Assembly: GCA_965116625.1 (NCBI GenBank)
Contig: OZ220717.1
Location: forward strand, 4,340,001 to 4,404,000
Length of the DNA stretch: 64,000 bases
Direction: 5' to 3'
Source of the DNA: VXNE01 sp965116625
Lineage (GTDB): Bacteria; Pseudomonadota; Gammaproteobacteria; Pseudomonadales; Azotimanducaceae
Shown here: positions 55,614 through 64,000 of the stretch, piece after piece
How positions within the stretch are numbered: the stretch's first letter is position 1
Layout of the letters: every line of letters begins with the position of its first letter
Notes under the pieces: model-generated
What the model saw: only the letters and a program-made list of their open reading frames with translations
Told to the model about the DNA's origin: nothing
Database searches by the model: none
Program-made: the position numbers and the translations under genes

Positions 55614-56492
55614 ATGTTGCAAGGGAGCAATGTCGCGCTGATCACGCCCATGAAGCCGAATGGCGACGTGGATTGGCCAGCCCTCGAAGGACTGATCGAC
55701 TGGCACCTCGAGTCCGGCACGCACGGCATCGTCCCGGTGGGTACCACCGGCGAGTCGGCAACCCTGGATCACGACGAGCACAAGCGCGTGGTTGAGCACA
55801 CGCTGCGGCGCGTCGACGGACGCATCCCCATCATCGCCGGCACCGGGTCCAATTCCACCGCCGAGGCGGTCGAGCTCACCGCCGCGGCCGCGAAGGCCGG
55901 CGCCGACGCGTGTCTCCTGGTGACCCCGTACTACAACAAGCCCACGCCCGAGGGCCTGTACCAGCACTATCGAGCCGTCTCCGAGGCCGCCGACGTACCG
56001 ATCGTGCTTTACAACGTCCCGCCCCGCACTTCCTGCGACATGCAGCCAGAGACCGTGGCCCGGGTCGCGCAACTCGAGAACGTGGTCGGCATCAAGGAAG
56101 CCTGTGGCGATGCCGGGCGGGTCGCGGAAATCAGGGAGGCGGTCACGAGCGACGACTTCATCGTCCTGTCCGGTGAGGACGCCCAGAACCTGCAGATGAT
56201 GGAACTCGGCGCTGTCGGCTGCATATCGGTGACCGCGAACGTATTGCCGCGGCAGATGTCGGAGTTCTGTACGGCCTTTCTCGAAGGCGACACATCCCGG
56301 GCGCGGGAACTGGATGAGCAGTTGCAGCCGATCCACGAGATCCTCTTCGTCGAGACGAGCCCCATACCGACGAAATGGGCGCTGCACCTGATGGGACGTG
56401 TAGACACCGGCATACGCCTGCCGCTCGTCCCGCTGTCGGCAGCGCATGTCGACGAACTCAGTGCGCGCCTTGTGCGCGCCGGCGCGCTTTGA
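55614..56492 (+). CDS. dapA: 4-hydroxy-tetrahydrodipicolinate synthase
   Basis: DapA condenses pyruvate with aspartate semialdehyde in lysine and peptidoglycan precursor synthesis. The 292-residue TIM barrel has Schiff-base Lys161 (VVGIKEACGD), Tyr133 (VLYNVPPRTSCD) and GTTGESATL. Length is normal. Start ATG 55614 matches the family N-terminus; the upstream frame reads into the repeat D2. The stop overlaps the bamC-like start (TTGA). Confidence 0.97.
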   Translation: MLQGSNVALITPMKPNGDVDWPALEGLIDWHLESGTHGIVPVGTTGESATLDHDEHKRVVEHTLRRVDGRIPIIAGTGSNSTAEAVELTAAAAKAGADACLLVTPYYNKPTPEGLYQHYRAVSEAADVPIVLYNVPPRTSCDMQPETVARVAQLENVVGIKEACGDAGRVAEIREAVTSDDFIVLSGEDAQNLQMMELGAVGCISVTANVLPRQMSEFCTAFLEGDTSRARELDEQLQPIHEILFVETSPIPTKWALHLMGRVDTGIRLPLVPLSAAHVDELSARLVRAGAL

Positions 56493-57583
56493 CGCTGCGC
56501 GCTTTCTTCCGCGCCACCGCCGTGGTGGCTGTCCTGGTCCTCGCCGTAACCGGTTGCCGGTGGTTGAGCGACGAAAAGGGCCTCGTTCGCAACACGTCGA
56601 ACGACTACATCGAGGCGCAGGAGTCCGAACCCCTGATCGTCCCCGCCGACTTGTCGGCGGCGCGAATCAGGGACACCTGGCCCATTCCGGCCATAGAGGC
56701 CAAGCCCCTTGCCAAGCTCTATCCCGGCGACGCACCGCCGCCGGACGCCATCTTCGGCGGAGAGGCCCAGGACGCGATCAAGATCCAGAGGCTCGGCGAC
56801 CGCCGGTGGATGATCATCGCCGACGAACCTTCGAAGGTGTGGCCTGTCCTCGAACAGTTCCTCACCGAAAACGGCATCGGCATCGCGTCGGAAACGCCGG
56901 AAGCAGGCCGGATCGACGGCGCCTGGCTATCCATCGGCGGCGGCCATGAGGACGTTGTCCGTAGCACCATCGACGAACACAAGCAGGACAAGGCCGGACG
57001 CGACCGGATCCGTTTCAGGATCGAGCAGGGCATTCGATACGGGACGTCGGAGATTCACCTCCGCCACGAGAACGATGCGCTTGCTCAACCGACGGCCGAC
57101 TGGCCATCGAAGTCCGCACTGGCAGACGTGGAGGAAGCGCTGTTGCTCGAGTTCGGAGGCTATTACGCGGCCGGCATCTCGACCCAGTCCGTATCAATGC
57201 TCGCCCGTCAGATCTCAACCGCGAACAAGGCCATCATCGAGCGCGATGGTCAGGGCTATCCGAAACTGCGGCTGAATGTCGATTTCGACCGCGCATGGGC
57301 CGTCGTCAACTCGGCACTGGAGCGCGCGGAGGTCGAGATCGACAACACGCAGCGAAGCGACGGCCTGTTGCAGGTGAAGATAACGAAGGACGTCCTCGGG
57401 GGCCGGAAAAGGTCCTTGCTTTCCCGCTTCTGGCCGAGCGGCGAGGAGGCAAGGCCGCTCGACATCCGAATCGAATCAATAGAGCAATCGCAGGTTGTCC
57501 AGGTCTTCGAACGCGACGGGCAACCGGCGCCCGGAGAAATCAGCCAACAGATTCTCGTGATGCTGCGCGAGTTTGCTTCCTGA
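56489..57583 (+). CDS. bamC: BamC-like outer membrane assembly lipoprotein
   Basis: The 364-residue protein has a lipoprotein signal ending LAVTGC with acylated Cys23. Two helix-grip (TBP-like) domains follow: RRWMIIADEPSKVWPVLEQF and LNVDFDRAWAVVNSALERA, the hallmark of BamC (NlpB). It is an accessory subunit of the BAM complex at the inner face of the outer membrane. TTG start, coupled to dapA, as the dapA-bamC order in gammaproteobacteria. It overlaps the convergent sugar transferase by 44 bp. Confidence 0.9.
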   Translation: MTLRAFFRATAVVAVLVLAVTGCRWLSDEKGLVRNTSNDYIEAQESEPLIVPADLSAARIRDTWPIPAIEAKPLAKLYPGDAPPPDAIFGGEAQDAIKIQRLGDRRWMIIADEPSKVWPVLEQFLTENGIGIASETPEAGRIDGAWLSIGGGHEDVVRSTIDEHKQDKAGRDRIRFRIEQGIRYGTSEIHLRHENDALAQPTADWPSKSALADVEEALLLEFGGYYAAGISTQSVSMLARQISTANKAIIERDGQGYPKLRLNVDFDRAWAVVNSALERAEVEIDNTQRSDGLLQVKITKDVLGGRKRSLLSRFWPSGEEARPLDIRIESIEQSQVVQVFERDGQPAPGEISQQILVMLREFAS

Positions 57584-58382
57584 CTTCAGACTGTGGGCGG
57601 TCAGCGACCTCGGCTGGCCGGGCTCCCCGCCGGGCGCTGCCATTGGCCAGGGGCGAGATTCCGAAATGCCTGGCCAGCGGCGAGTGTCCAACGATATCCG
57701 CCACACCACGCAGCCTGAAGTGCAGCCGTGACCGGGGCCATGGCACCGCGACCAGGGTGCAGGCCAGGATCAACAGGTCGACCTGCAGGCTCCTGTGCGC
57801 GAAATACCACGTCTCAAGCTCCCCCTTCAGGGGGATGATGACCTTGTCGTAGTACTCCTTCGGATCGCCCGGAGCCTGGGCCAGGATGCGGTCCTCGTTG
57901 CGGAACACCAGCGAACCCACGCCGGTCACGCCAGGTTTCATGCTCTTCACGATCTCCTGCACCCGGGGCGAGTAGCAGTGGAACGCGCGCGACGTGAGCG
58001 GCCGCGGGCCGACCAGGCTCATCTCGCCCACGAACGTGTTCCACATTTGCGGCAGTTCATCGATCTTCAGCGCGCTCAACCGCCTTCCGACCGGCAGCAC
58101 CCGCGGATCGTCGCCATAAGTGATGTCCCCGGCCACCGCACTGTCGCTGGCCATGGTCGTGAACTTCAGCAGCGTGAACTTGTCGCCCGAACGTCCAACG
58201 CGCCGTTGCCTGAACATCACGTTCCTTTCCCCCGCAAAGCGCAGCAATACCGACACGGTCAGGTACAGTGGGGGCAGCACGAACATCAGAATGCCGCTGA
58301 GGAGAACGTCGATCACCCGCTTCGAGGCCGTGTAGAACCGCGTATTCGTGCTGTGGCCGTTCGTCGATGTGGTTGAATTCAT
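57540..58382 (-). CDS. bacterial sugar transferase (polyprenyl-phosphate glycosyl-1-phosphate transferase)
   Basis: The 280-residue protein has one N-terminal hydrophobic segment (VIDVLLSGILMFVLPPLYLT) and the catalytic core of the WcaJ/PglC-type family: FRQRRVGRSGDKFTLLKFTT, SALKIDELPQMWN and EMSLVGPRPL. It starts glycan assembly by transferring a sugar phosphate to undecaprenyl phosphate. An unusual ~60-residue C-terminal tail after the core includes a second hydrophobic stretch (VDLLILACTLVAVPW). Starts at 58382 or 58409 are possible. No other glycan genes are adjacent. Confidence 0.9.
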   Translation of the reverse strand: MNSTTSTNGHSTNTRFYTASKRVIDVLLSGILMFVLPPLYLTVSVLLRFAGERNVMFRQRRVGRSGDKFTLLKFTTMASDSAVAGDITYGDDPRVLPVGRRLSALKIDELPQMWNTFVGEMSLVGPRPLTSRAFHCYSPRVQEIVKSMKPGVTGVGSLVFRNEDRILAQAPGDPKEYYDKVIIPLKGELETWYFAHRSLQVDLLILACTLVAVPWPRSRLHFRLRGVADIVGHSPLARHFGISPLANGSARRGARPAEVADRPQSEVRKQTRAASRESVG

Positions 58383-58823
58383 AGGGCAATACGATGAGTT
58401 GGACGCCATCCCCGCAACGCGCGCCTTTATACGCCTTCTGGATTGGTGCGCAAGTCTACCACGCCCGCCGCCGATAGCCCTTCGAGAACGAAGCAATTTC
58501 AAATACGCGCGAAGCGGTTCCGGTACATTGGCCAATACGGGCCATTCAAATTCGGGGTAAAAGTTCCAGGTGCCGTGCCGACCCGCGGTCATGAACGTCA
58601 CGGAACACGCCGCTTGAGACCACCATGCTGCCGGCAAGGTTCCGGATCCGGCCTCAAAACTCCCAAAAACCAGGCGTTCCATGCAAGACTTGCGGCACCC
58701 ACGTCCCGGAACGACCGAGGCTGTTGCTGGCCGTCATCGATCGTGGCGTGACCACGCAACCTGGGGATCACTCGAATAGTACGCCAACCATTGGCAACTC
58801 TGGCGCGACCTGCAAATCACCTC
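58383..58823. other. 441-bp intergenic region between sugar transferase and amidotransferase genes
   Basis: This is a divergent gap that must hold both promoters. I see no credible gene, tRNA or repeat. The sugar transferase frame remains open to 58682 but without family resemblance. Confidence 0.6.
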
Positions 58824-59549
58824 ATGCACATCGGCATTCTTCAGGCGGACCGGGTGGACCCCGAACAGCGTGCGAGGTTCGGCGACTACCCTGCGATGTT
58901 CGCCGACACGCTTCGAGACGGTATCGAACAGGACGCCACGTTCGAGTTCTTTGATGTTCGCCGCGAAAGCTATCCGGACCGCATCGAACACTGCGACGGC
59001 TATCTCATTACCGGCAGCCGGGCCAGTGTCTACGACGGCGATCCCTGGATCGCCCGCCTTGTCGGTTTCGTCGGCGAACTGCACGAGGCCCGGGCCAGGA
59101 CCATCGGCATCTGCTTCGGACACCAGTTGATCGCCCAGGCACTGGGCGGCACCGTCGGCCGGGCACCCGGAGGATGGGGCGTCGGTGTTCACGCATGGAA
59201 GGTGGTCCAAGAGGAGCCGTGGATGCGTCCCCCGTTGCGGGAAGTCCGCCTCCTGGCCAGCCACCAGGACCAGGTGGAGACACTGCCGCCCGGCGCGCGC
59301 CTGTTGGCGTCAAGCGAGTTCTGTCCGCATGCCGCTTTCGCGATCGGCAACCACATGCTCGCCGTGCAGGGCCACCCCGAGTTCACGAAGGCCTACGCCG
59401 AGTTCCTTCTGCACAAGCGCAAGCCACTCCTCGGCGCGGCGTTCGAGCCCGGCCTGCGGTCCCTGGAGCAGCCCACCGACGCCGTCGTTGTCGCGGGCTG
59501 GATCGCGGGGTTTTTGACCGACATTGGAACTGGCGGAAGCTGGAAATGA
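58824..59549 (+). CDS. class I glutamine amidotransferase-like protein
   Basis: The 241-residue GATase1 domain has nucleophile Cys97 (TIGICFGHQLIAQALGG), the oxyanion GSRASVYDGDPW and the His-x-Glu pair in VQGHPEF. As a stand-alone amidotransferase it could cut gamma-glutamyl compounds or serve an unlinked synthase. ATG 58824 is chosen at the domain start; the frame opens earlier. The TonB receptor gene follows. Confidence 0.9.
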   Translation: MHIGILQADRVDPEQRARFGDYPAMFADTLRDGIEQDATFEFFDVRRESYPDRIEHCDGYLITGSRASVYDGDPWIARLVGFVGELHEARARTIGICFGHQLIAQALGGTVGRAPGGWGVGVHAWKVVQEEPWMRPPLREVRLLASHQDQVETLPPGARLLASSEFCPHAAFAIGNHMLAVQGHPEFTKAYAEFLLHKRKPLLGAAFEPGLRSLEQPTDAVVVAGWIAGFLTDIGTGGSWK

Positions 59550-59562
59550 CGATGCCTGCGCC

Positions 59563-59596
59563 TATAATGCCCCGTTGACCCGCCCAAACGGGTCAA
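59563..59596 (+). promoter_or_regulatory. -10 element and leader hairpin of the TonB receptor gene
   Basis: A perfect TATAAT (59563-59568) lies 70 bp before the start; the -35 (CTGGAA, 17-bp spacing) is weak. The transcript would begin with a perfect hairpin TTGACCCG-CCCAAA-CGGGTCAA (59575-59596), which could protect the mRNA or bind a regulator. Confidence 0.5.
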
Positions 59597-59638
59597 GGAC
59601 TCCAAGAAGACGCCTCAACCAATTCGGAACCATTGCAC

Positions 59639-62260
59639 ATGCCTAGCAAGTACCCGTTTCGCCTGAACCCGCTGGTCGCAGCCATCGGTGCCGTCCTGGC
59701 CCCACCTGCAACTGTCATCGCACAGGAGCAGGAAGACGACACGGGGACAGAGGCAGGGGCTCGGGATCTCGTCGAGGAGATCATCGTTACGGCCCGCAAG
59801 CGCGACGAGAACCTCCAGGATGTGCCTTCCAGCGTACAGGCGATCCGCGAGGACATGCTGAAACAGATCGGCGCGCTGCACATCGAAGACTACGCGCGCC
59901 TGATTCCGAGCATGACCTGGATCGAGTTCTCGCAGGCGGGCAACAACTACATCTCCTTCCGGGGCATCACCACCGGCACCGACGATTTTGTTGCCCAGGC
60001 GAGTGCTTCCGTGTACCTGGACGAGGTTTCGGTGACGCAGACCGGCTCGCAGCCGAATATTCGCACCATGGACATCGACCGCGTCGAGGCGCTGTCCGGC
60101 CCGCAGGGCACGCTCTACGGCGCCGCCGCGCAGGCCGGCACGCTGCGCGTCTACAGCAACCAGCCGGATACGACCCGGTTCGAGTCCAGCGTCGACACGA
60201 ACTTCCGCAGTGGCCCGGAGAGTGCCATGAGCCACGCCGTCACCGGCGTGCTCAACGTGCCGCTGGTGGAGGATGTATTCGCGATTCGGATCGCCGCCCA
60301 GACCGGCGAAGACGGCGGCTACATCGACAACGTCCTCGGACACACGCCGGACGGCTGGTACGGCTATTCCGTGAACAGCGGCGAACGCGCGGCATGGGGC
60401 ACCCTCGACAACTCCGCCGTCGTCGAGGACGACTGGAACTCCGTCGAGTCACTCGCCACCAGGATCCAGGCGCGCTGGAACATCAGCGAAGACTGGTCGG
60501 CGACGCTCGGCCACAACTATTCCGTGCAGGAAGCCCAGGGCGCCAACGACTACAACCCGTTCGTCGGCGACCTTGAGACCATCGCGTTCAACAAGAACTA
60601 TCGAAAGGACGAGTGGGACCTGTTCTCCCTGACCCTCCGGGGCGACCTCGGCTTCGCCCAGTTCGTCTCCGCCACCAGCTTCTTCGACCGTCAATACGAT
60701 TACTCGCTCGACGGAACTGTCTACTTCAAGTACTACCACGCCTGGGGTTGCGAGAACCGCTCCGACACCTCCTACTACTACTGGCTCTGGGTCAACCCGG
60801 AGAACGGGCTGGCGGTCTACTACCCGCAGTACTGCATCATGCCGGGCGGCCCCGGCCAGCAGGGCGACTATCTCGGCGTCATCGAAGGCCCCTCCTGGAA
60901 TGACAAGTTCGCCCAGGAACTGCGCATTTCCAGCCAGGGGGACACGTTCGACTGGCTGCTCGGGTTCTACTACGAGGAGAGCAGCGACAACTGGGACTCG
61001 GTGTGGATGAAGTCCACCAGCCACGATTACCAGGACACGCTATCCCTGCGGCACTTCGAAGACCGCTACGGCATGTCGTTCCCCAATGCCGAATACGCTT
61101 TCCTATCGACCGACCGGACCAACTGGAAGCAAACCGCGGTGTTCGGCGAACTGATCTGGCACGTGACGGACGACCTGCACATGACGGTAGGCGCCCGCCG
61201 GTTCCAGACCGAGAACGACAAGCAGTACCTCAAGTACCACGCCGCGCACACCGGACCTGACGGCAGGCAGGTGGGGGGCGCACTGCAACCCATTTCCCAG
61301 CCCGGCACGGGCGGATTCGCGGTCGCGCACTCCGAGATCAGCGAGTTCGTGCCGAAATTCACCCTGAGCTATAGCTTCGACGACGACAAGATGGTGTATG
61401 CGACCTACACCGAGGGCTTCCGGACCGGCGGAACGAACCGCAACAACGGCCGCGCCGACTGGTCGCGCACGTTTTTCCCGCAGGTCTTCAAGCCTGACGT
61501 CGTCGCCAACCAGGAAGTCGGCATCCGGACCCGTTCGGCGGACGGCAAGTTCCAGTTCAATGCCAGCGCGTTCTACATGGATTGGCAGGACTTCCAGATC
61601 GAGGTCGTCGACCCGAGCGGCCAAAGCTGCACGCCGCAGGAACCCGTACGCTGCGGCAACCCGTGGCTCAGGGTGGTCGGCAACGTGGGTGATGCGCACA
61701 CGTCCGGCGTCCAGGTGGATCTCGCATGGGTTCCCGCGGATGGCTGGGACATCGGCGCAAACGCCCAATGGCTCGAGGCGAAATCCGACGAAGAAATCGT
61801 CCTGAATGCAAGGCTCAACTCCCAGGGCGAGCCGAGGGCCGTCGTAACCAAGGGTCTCGATCTGCCCAACACCCCGGATCTGACAGCGGCCGCCTGGGCC
61901 AGCTACACCTGGCCGGTGACAATCGTTCCGGGCGGGCAGATGACCCTGTCGACCAGCTACTCGTACCGGGGCGAGTCGACCAACGTGTTCATTCCGGTGC
62001 CCGAGACCTCGGCCAACCCCTCGTTCACCAACGAGGCCTACCATTGGCTCGGCGCGCGGCTCGCGCTTTACGCCAGCGAGAGCGACTGGCAGATCGACGT
62101 GTTCGTCAACAACCTGACCAACGAGCGGGCGGACTACTGGCACGGGACCGGCAACTTCGAGTGGCAGTTCGCGCGCTCGAACGAGTACGAGCACTACCAC
62201 AGGGTGTGGACGAATCGTCCGCGCGAATTCGGCGTACGCTTCGCCAAGTGGTGGAGATAG
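59639..62260 (+). CDS. TonB-dependent outer membrane receptor
   Basis: The 873-residue protein has a signal sequence ending VIAQEQ, a TonB-box-like EEIIVTARKRDENLQDVP, plug domain motifs (RGITTGTDDF, DIDRVEALSGPQGTLYGAAA) and a long beta-barrel ending in the aromatic EFGVRFAKWWR. It resembles Pfam-type receptors of the oligotroph group that take up large hydrophobic or glycosidic compounds rather than a clear siderophore receptor. ATG 59639 is preferred over TTG 59633. A strong terminator follows. Confidence 0.95.
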   Translation: MPSKYPFRLNPLVAAIGAVLAPPATVIAQEQEDDTGTEAGARDLVEEIIVTARKRDENLQDVPSSVQAIREDMLKQIGALHIEDYARLIPSMTWIEFSQAGNNYISFRGITTGTDDFVAQASASVYLDEVSVTQTGSQPNIRTMDIDRVEALSGPQGTLYGAAAQAGTLRVYSNQPDTTRFESSVDTNFRSGPESAMSHAVTGVLNVPLVEDVFAIRIAAQTGEDGGYIDNVLGHTPDGWYGYSVNSGERAAWGTLDNSAVVEDDWNSVESLATRIQARWNISEDWSATLGHNYSVQEAQGANDYNPFVGDLETIAFNKNYRKDEWDLFSLTLRGDLGFAQFVSATSFFDRQYDYSLDGTVYFKYYHAWGCENRSDTSYYYWLWVNPENGLAVYYPQYCIMPGGPGQQGDYLGVIEGPSWNDKFAQELRISSQGDTFDWLLGFYYEESSDNWDSVWMKSTSHDYQDTLSLRHFEDRYGMSFPNAEYAFLSTDRTNWKQTAVFGELIWHVTDDLHMTVGARRFQTENDKQYLKYHAAHTGPDGRQVGGALQPISQPGTGGFAVAHSEISEFVPKFTLSYSFDDDKMVYATYTEGFRTGGTNRNNGRADWSRTFFPQVFKPDVVANQEVGIRTRSADGKFQFNASAFYMDWQDFQIEVVDPSGQSCTPQEPVRCGNPWLRVVGNVGDAHTSGVQVDLAWVPADGWDIGANAQWLEAKSDEEIVLNARLNSQGEPRAVVTKGLDLPNTPDLTAAAWASYTWPVTIVPGGQMTLSTSYSYRGESTNVFIPVPETSANPSFTNEAYHWLGARLALYASESDWQIDVFVNNLTNERADYWHGTGNFEWQFARSNEYEHYHRVWTNRPREFGVRFAKWWR

Positions 62261-62279
62261 TCGGTCGGGTCTCTCGACG

Positions 62280-62316
62280 GATAGGGAAACCCCGCTCTGG
62301 CGGGGTTTTTCCTATC
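62280..62316 (+). terminator. rho-independent terminator after the TonB receptor gene
   Basis: A long stem GATAGGGAAACCCCGC pairs with GCGGGGTTTTTCCTATC around a TCTG loop, with a T-run on the descending arm, 20 bp after the stop. The symmetry suggests it could work in both directions. Confidence 0.85.
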
Positions 62317-62350
62317 GGAAGAACGAAAACGCCGGGCTGAGGTACGAGGC

Positions 62351-63325
62351 ATGAATCCTCCTCACACCCATCGGTATGGCGCGCTCACCCGTCGAAGAGC
62401 GCTGGGCGGGCTTGTCGCTGTGGGACTCGCAGCCAATCCCGTGCTTTCGAGGATCGCCAATGCCGCACAGGGCGGATCCATCCGAATGCAGGCGCGGATG
62501 TTCTTCGAACCCCACATCCCCAGCGCGTTGCGCCGCGCGCTGGAATACGCGGGCAAAGACGGATTCGTCGCCTCCATGCCACAGTTGCTGCACGCCCGGA
62601 CCCACGCGCCGTATCACAACATCATCTGGAACACCTGGTTTACCGCGAACTCCGAGGAGAGCGTCGTCCGGACGCCGCAGGGAAACCACGTCGTCGTCGC
62701 CGTTCACGGAGGGGGCATCCTGGCCTCCCCCGAGCGGATGGAACGCAGCCTGCACGCCGACCTCAGCCGCGACAATCCCGAGGGACTCACCGGACAGACG
62801 GCCATGAAGATCTCCCCGGAGGAAGCGCGTAACGTACTTGAAGGCACGCTGCCCGACGGTGCCGAGATACCGGTGTATCCATTCGCAGAATTCAAGCGCG
62901 GCATCTCGGACCTGCCCAGGCGCTACGGCGTGATCCTCGACCTCGATGTCGCACGCCAGGCCAAGCGGGGCTACGAGCGCTTCGAAGTGTTAAAGGACGA
63001 ACCGAACATGATCATGCGCGCCGGCGGGGTTGAGCCGCTTGCCCGCTATCTCGACAGATTCCAGGCCCGCCGCGACACCAGGGTGATGGGCAACTGGCAC
63101 CCTTACAACCGCATCGATCCCGACGAGCCTCAGACGCGCATCCCATTCCTCGCCGGCAACCGGGGCGGCATCGGCAGCGAGGGGAACGACCAGGGTCTGG
63201 GTTGGGGCTACGACGCGGAATACGGCATGGGCGGGGATGCGAGTACCGTCGGCATGGCCCGCTATGTGGCCGTCGCGCCGAGGAATGTCGCAACCAGCCT
63301 CCAGAACCTGGACTTCGAGCTGTGA
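62351..63325 (+). CDS. Tat-exported protein of unknown function, first of two tandem paralogues
   Basis: The 324-residue protein has a twin-arginine signal (TRRRALGGLVAVGLA), so it is exported folded, perhaps with a cofactor. The mature part has no family I recognise. Blocks shared with the next gene include YAGKDGFVAS, PQLLHARTHA, IIWNTWFTANSEESVV, HVVVAVHGGGI and YERFEVLK. Conserved His residues in the HAR and VHGGG blocks might bind a metal. Downstream of a terminator and codirectional with the TonB receptor. GTGA overlap with the next gene. Confidence 0.75.
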   Translation: MNPPHTHRYGALTRRRALGGLVAVGLAANPVLSRIANAAQGGSIRMQARMFFEPHIPSALRRALEYAGKDGFVASMPQLLHARTHAPYHNIIWNTWFTANSEESVVRTPQGNHVVVAVHGGGILASPERMERSLHADLSRDNPEGLTGQTAMKISPEEARNVLEGTLPDGAEIPVYPFAEFKRGISDLPRRYGVILDLDVARQAKRGYERFEVLKDEPNMIMRAGGVEPLARYLDRFQARRDTRVMGNWHPYNRIDPDEPQTRIPFLAGNRGGIGSEGNDQGLGWGYDAEYGMGGDASTVGMARYVAVAPRNVATSLQNLDFEL

Positions 63326-64000
63326 CCGCCTATCGCGTGACCGAGCCCAAGGCCTTCAATCGCCGCCGGGTTCTCCATGCGCTGGCCGCGGCCGGCGCCG
63401 TCGCCGGTCTTCCGCGCACGATCCTGGCCGAACAGCGGGTCTCCGCGGGTGTACGCATGGTGGCGGCCATTTTCTTCGACTCGTATGCCACCGCCGCGTT
63501 CCGTCAGGCGCTGCGATACGCGGGGAACGACGGCTTCGTGGCGTCGCTGCCGCAACTGCTGCACGCCCGGGCGCACGCCGCCTACGACAACATCGTCTGG
63601 AACACCTGGTTTACGGCCAATTCCGAGGAGAGCGTGGTGCGGACGGCCCACGGGAACCCCGTGGTAGTGACGGTCCATGGCGGTGGCATCTTCGCCACTC
63701 CCGAACGCCGCGAACGAAGCTATCGCGCCGACCTCCACCGCGCCAATCCGGAAGGCCTGACAGGCCAGTACGCCGCCAAGATCACCGCCACGGAGGCACG
63801 GGACCTGCTCAACGGGAAACTGCCTGCGGGGGACGAGATCCCCATGTATCCCTACGGCGAGTTTCGGGACGGCATCGCCAGGCTTCCGATGCGATACGGC
63901 GTCGTCCTCGACTTCGAACTGGCGAGAAAGTCCAGGAGCGGTTACGAACGTTTCGAGGTCTTGAAGCAGGATCCCCTCATGATCGTTCGGGCGGGCGGCG
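63322..64000 (+). CDS. Tat-exported paralogue, truncated by the window edge
   Basis: This gene starts at GTG 63322 overlapping the previous stop and remains open to the right edge (about 226 residues seen). It has a Tat-like signal (NRRRVLHALAAAGAVAGLP) and the same blocks as its neighbour: YAGNDGFVAS, LPQLLHARAHA, IVWNTWFTANSEESVV and VVVTVHGGGI. The pair clearly arose by tandem duplication and is translationally coupled, suggesting a two-subunit or two-substrate system. The function is unknown. Confidence 0.75.
   Translation, partial: MTAYRVTEPKAFNRRRVLHALAAAGAVAGLPRTILAEQRVSAGVRMVAAIFFDSYATAAFRQALRYAGNDGFVASLPQLLHARAHAAYDNIVWNTWFTANSEESVVRTAHGNPVVVTVHGGGIFATPERRERSYRADLHRANPEGLTGQYAAKITATEARDLLNGKLPAGDEIPMYPYGEFRDGIARLPMRYGVVLDFELARKSRSGYERFEVLKQDPLMIVRAGG

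Overview
The window looks like a piece of a GC-rich gammaproteobacterial chromosome, probably from an aerobic, marine-type organism. The evidence is a BamC-like lipoprotein overlapping dapA, and the gene set nadA, bepA, tusA, perM-type permease, dapA, bamC in an order that echoes the Pseudomonas/E. coli chromosome. TonB receptors, an AlkB-like hydroxylase, several Fe(II)/2-oxoglutarate oxygenases and LLM/AKR oxidoreductases fit the same picture. I see no rRNA, tRNA or CRISPR array.

Region 1 (1-7.6 kb, minus strand) is an NHLM-type peptide-export operon: a short HlyD-like protein, a C39-peptidase ABC exporter, a second NHLM ABC exporter, then a protein carrying an NHLP leader fused to a terpene-cyclase-like alpha-toroid domain, and an AlkB-like membrane hydroxylase that runs off the left edge. 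7.8-19.2 kb holds an ABC-2 permease/M1-peptidase fusion, an RND exporter, purU, an aldo/keto reductase, a PhyH oxygenase, amt, surE and a rhodanese.

Region 2 (19.5-23.9 kb) is the most unusual. A secreted protein made of 81 uninterrupted Gly-Asp dipeptides is translationally coupled (ATGA) to an aspartyl/asparaginyl beta-hydroxylase. Facing it is a three-gene operon of a membrane-anchored small protein, a PhyH oxygenase and an unknown toroid-like protein, whose 3' end overlaps the hydroxylase gene by 154 bp. I infer a post-translational Asp-hydroxylation system acting on a poly-(Gly-Asp) protein.

Region 3 (24-45 kb) is mostly metabolic: a DCC/lipase-maturation-factor fusion, a hydroxyacid dehydrogenase, an acetoacetate-decarboxylase-like protein, a minus-strand run argC - aminotransferase - DEAD helicase - nitrilase - AI-2E permease - hisC - cupin, a Fic protein next to an AT-rich repeat region and a 249-bp MITE-like element, ilvA, hydrolases, a lipoprotein, LLM oxidoreductase and an MFS permease.

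Region 4 (45-58 kb) holds vapBC, a glutathione-synthase-like ATP-grasp protein and the conserved nadA-bepA-tusA-perM-dapA-bamC block. Within the block, a thioredoxin-fold gene coupled to nadA has an in-frame TGA exactly at the first Cys of its CxxC-type motif, followed by a bacterial-SECIS-like hairpin, so it is a likely selenoprotein. A lower-GC insert (about 52.1-53.9 kb) with a frameshifted HipA-like kinase splits bepA from tusA.

Region 5 (57.5-64 kb) has a sugar transferase, a glutamine amidotransferase, a TonB-dependent receptor with a terminator, and two tandem Tat-exported paralogues of unknown function, the second truncated by the window edge.

A dispersed palindromic repeat of about 85-90 bp occurs in four near-complete copies and one partial copy, at 17.7, 35.9, 39.9 and 55.4-55.5 kb. 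It lies just upstream of surE, fic and dapA, and in one case inside the 3' end of a coding region.
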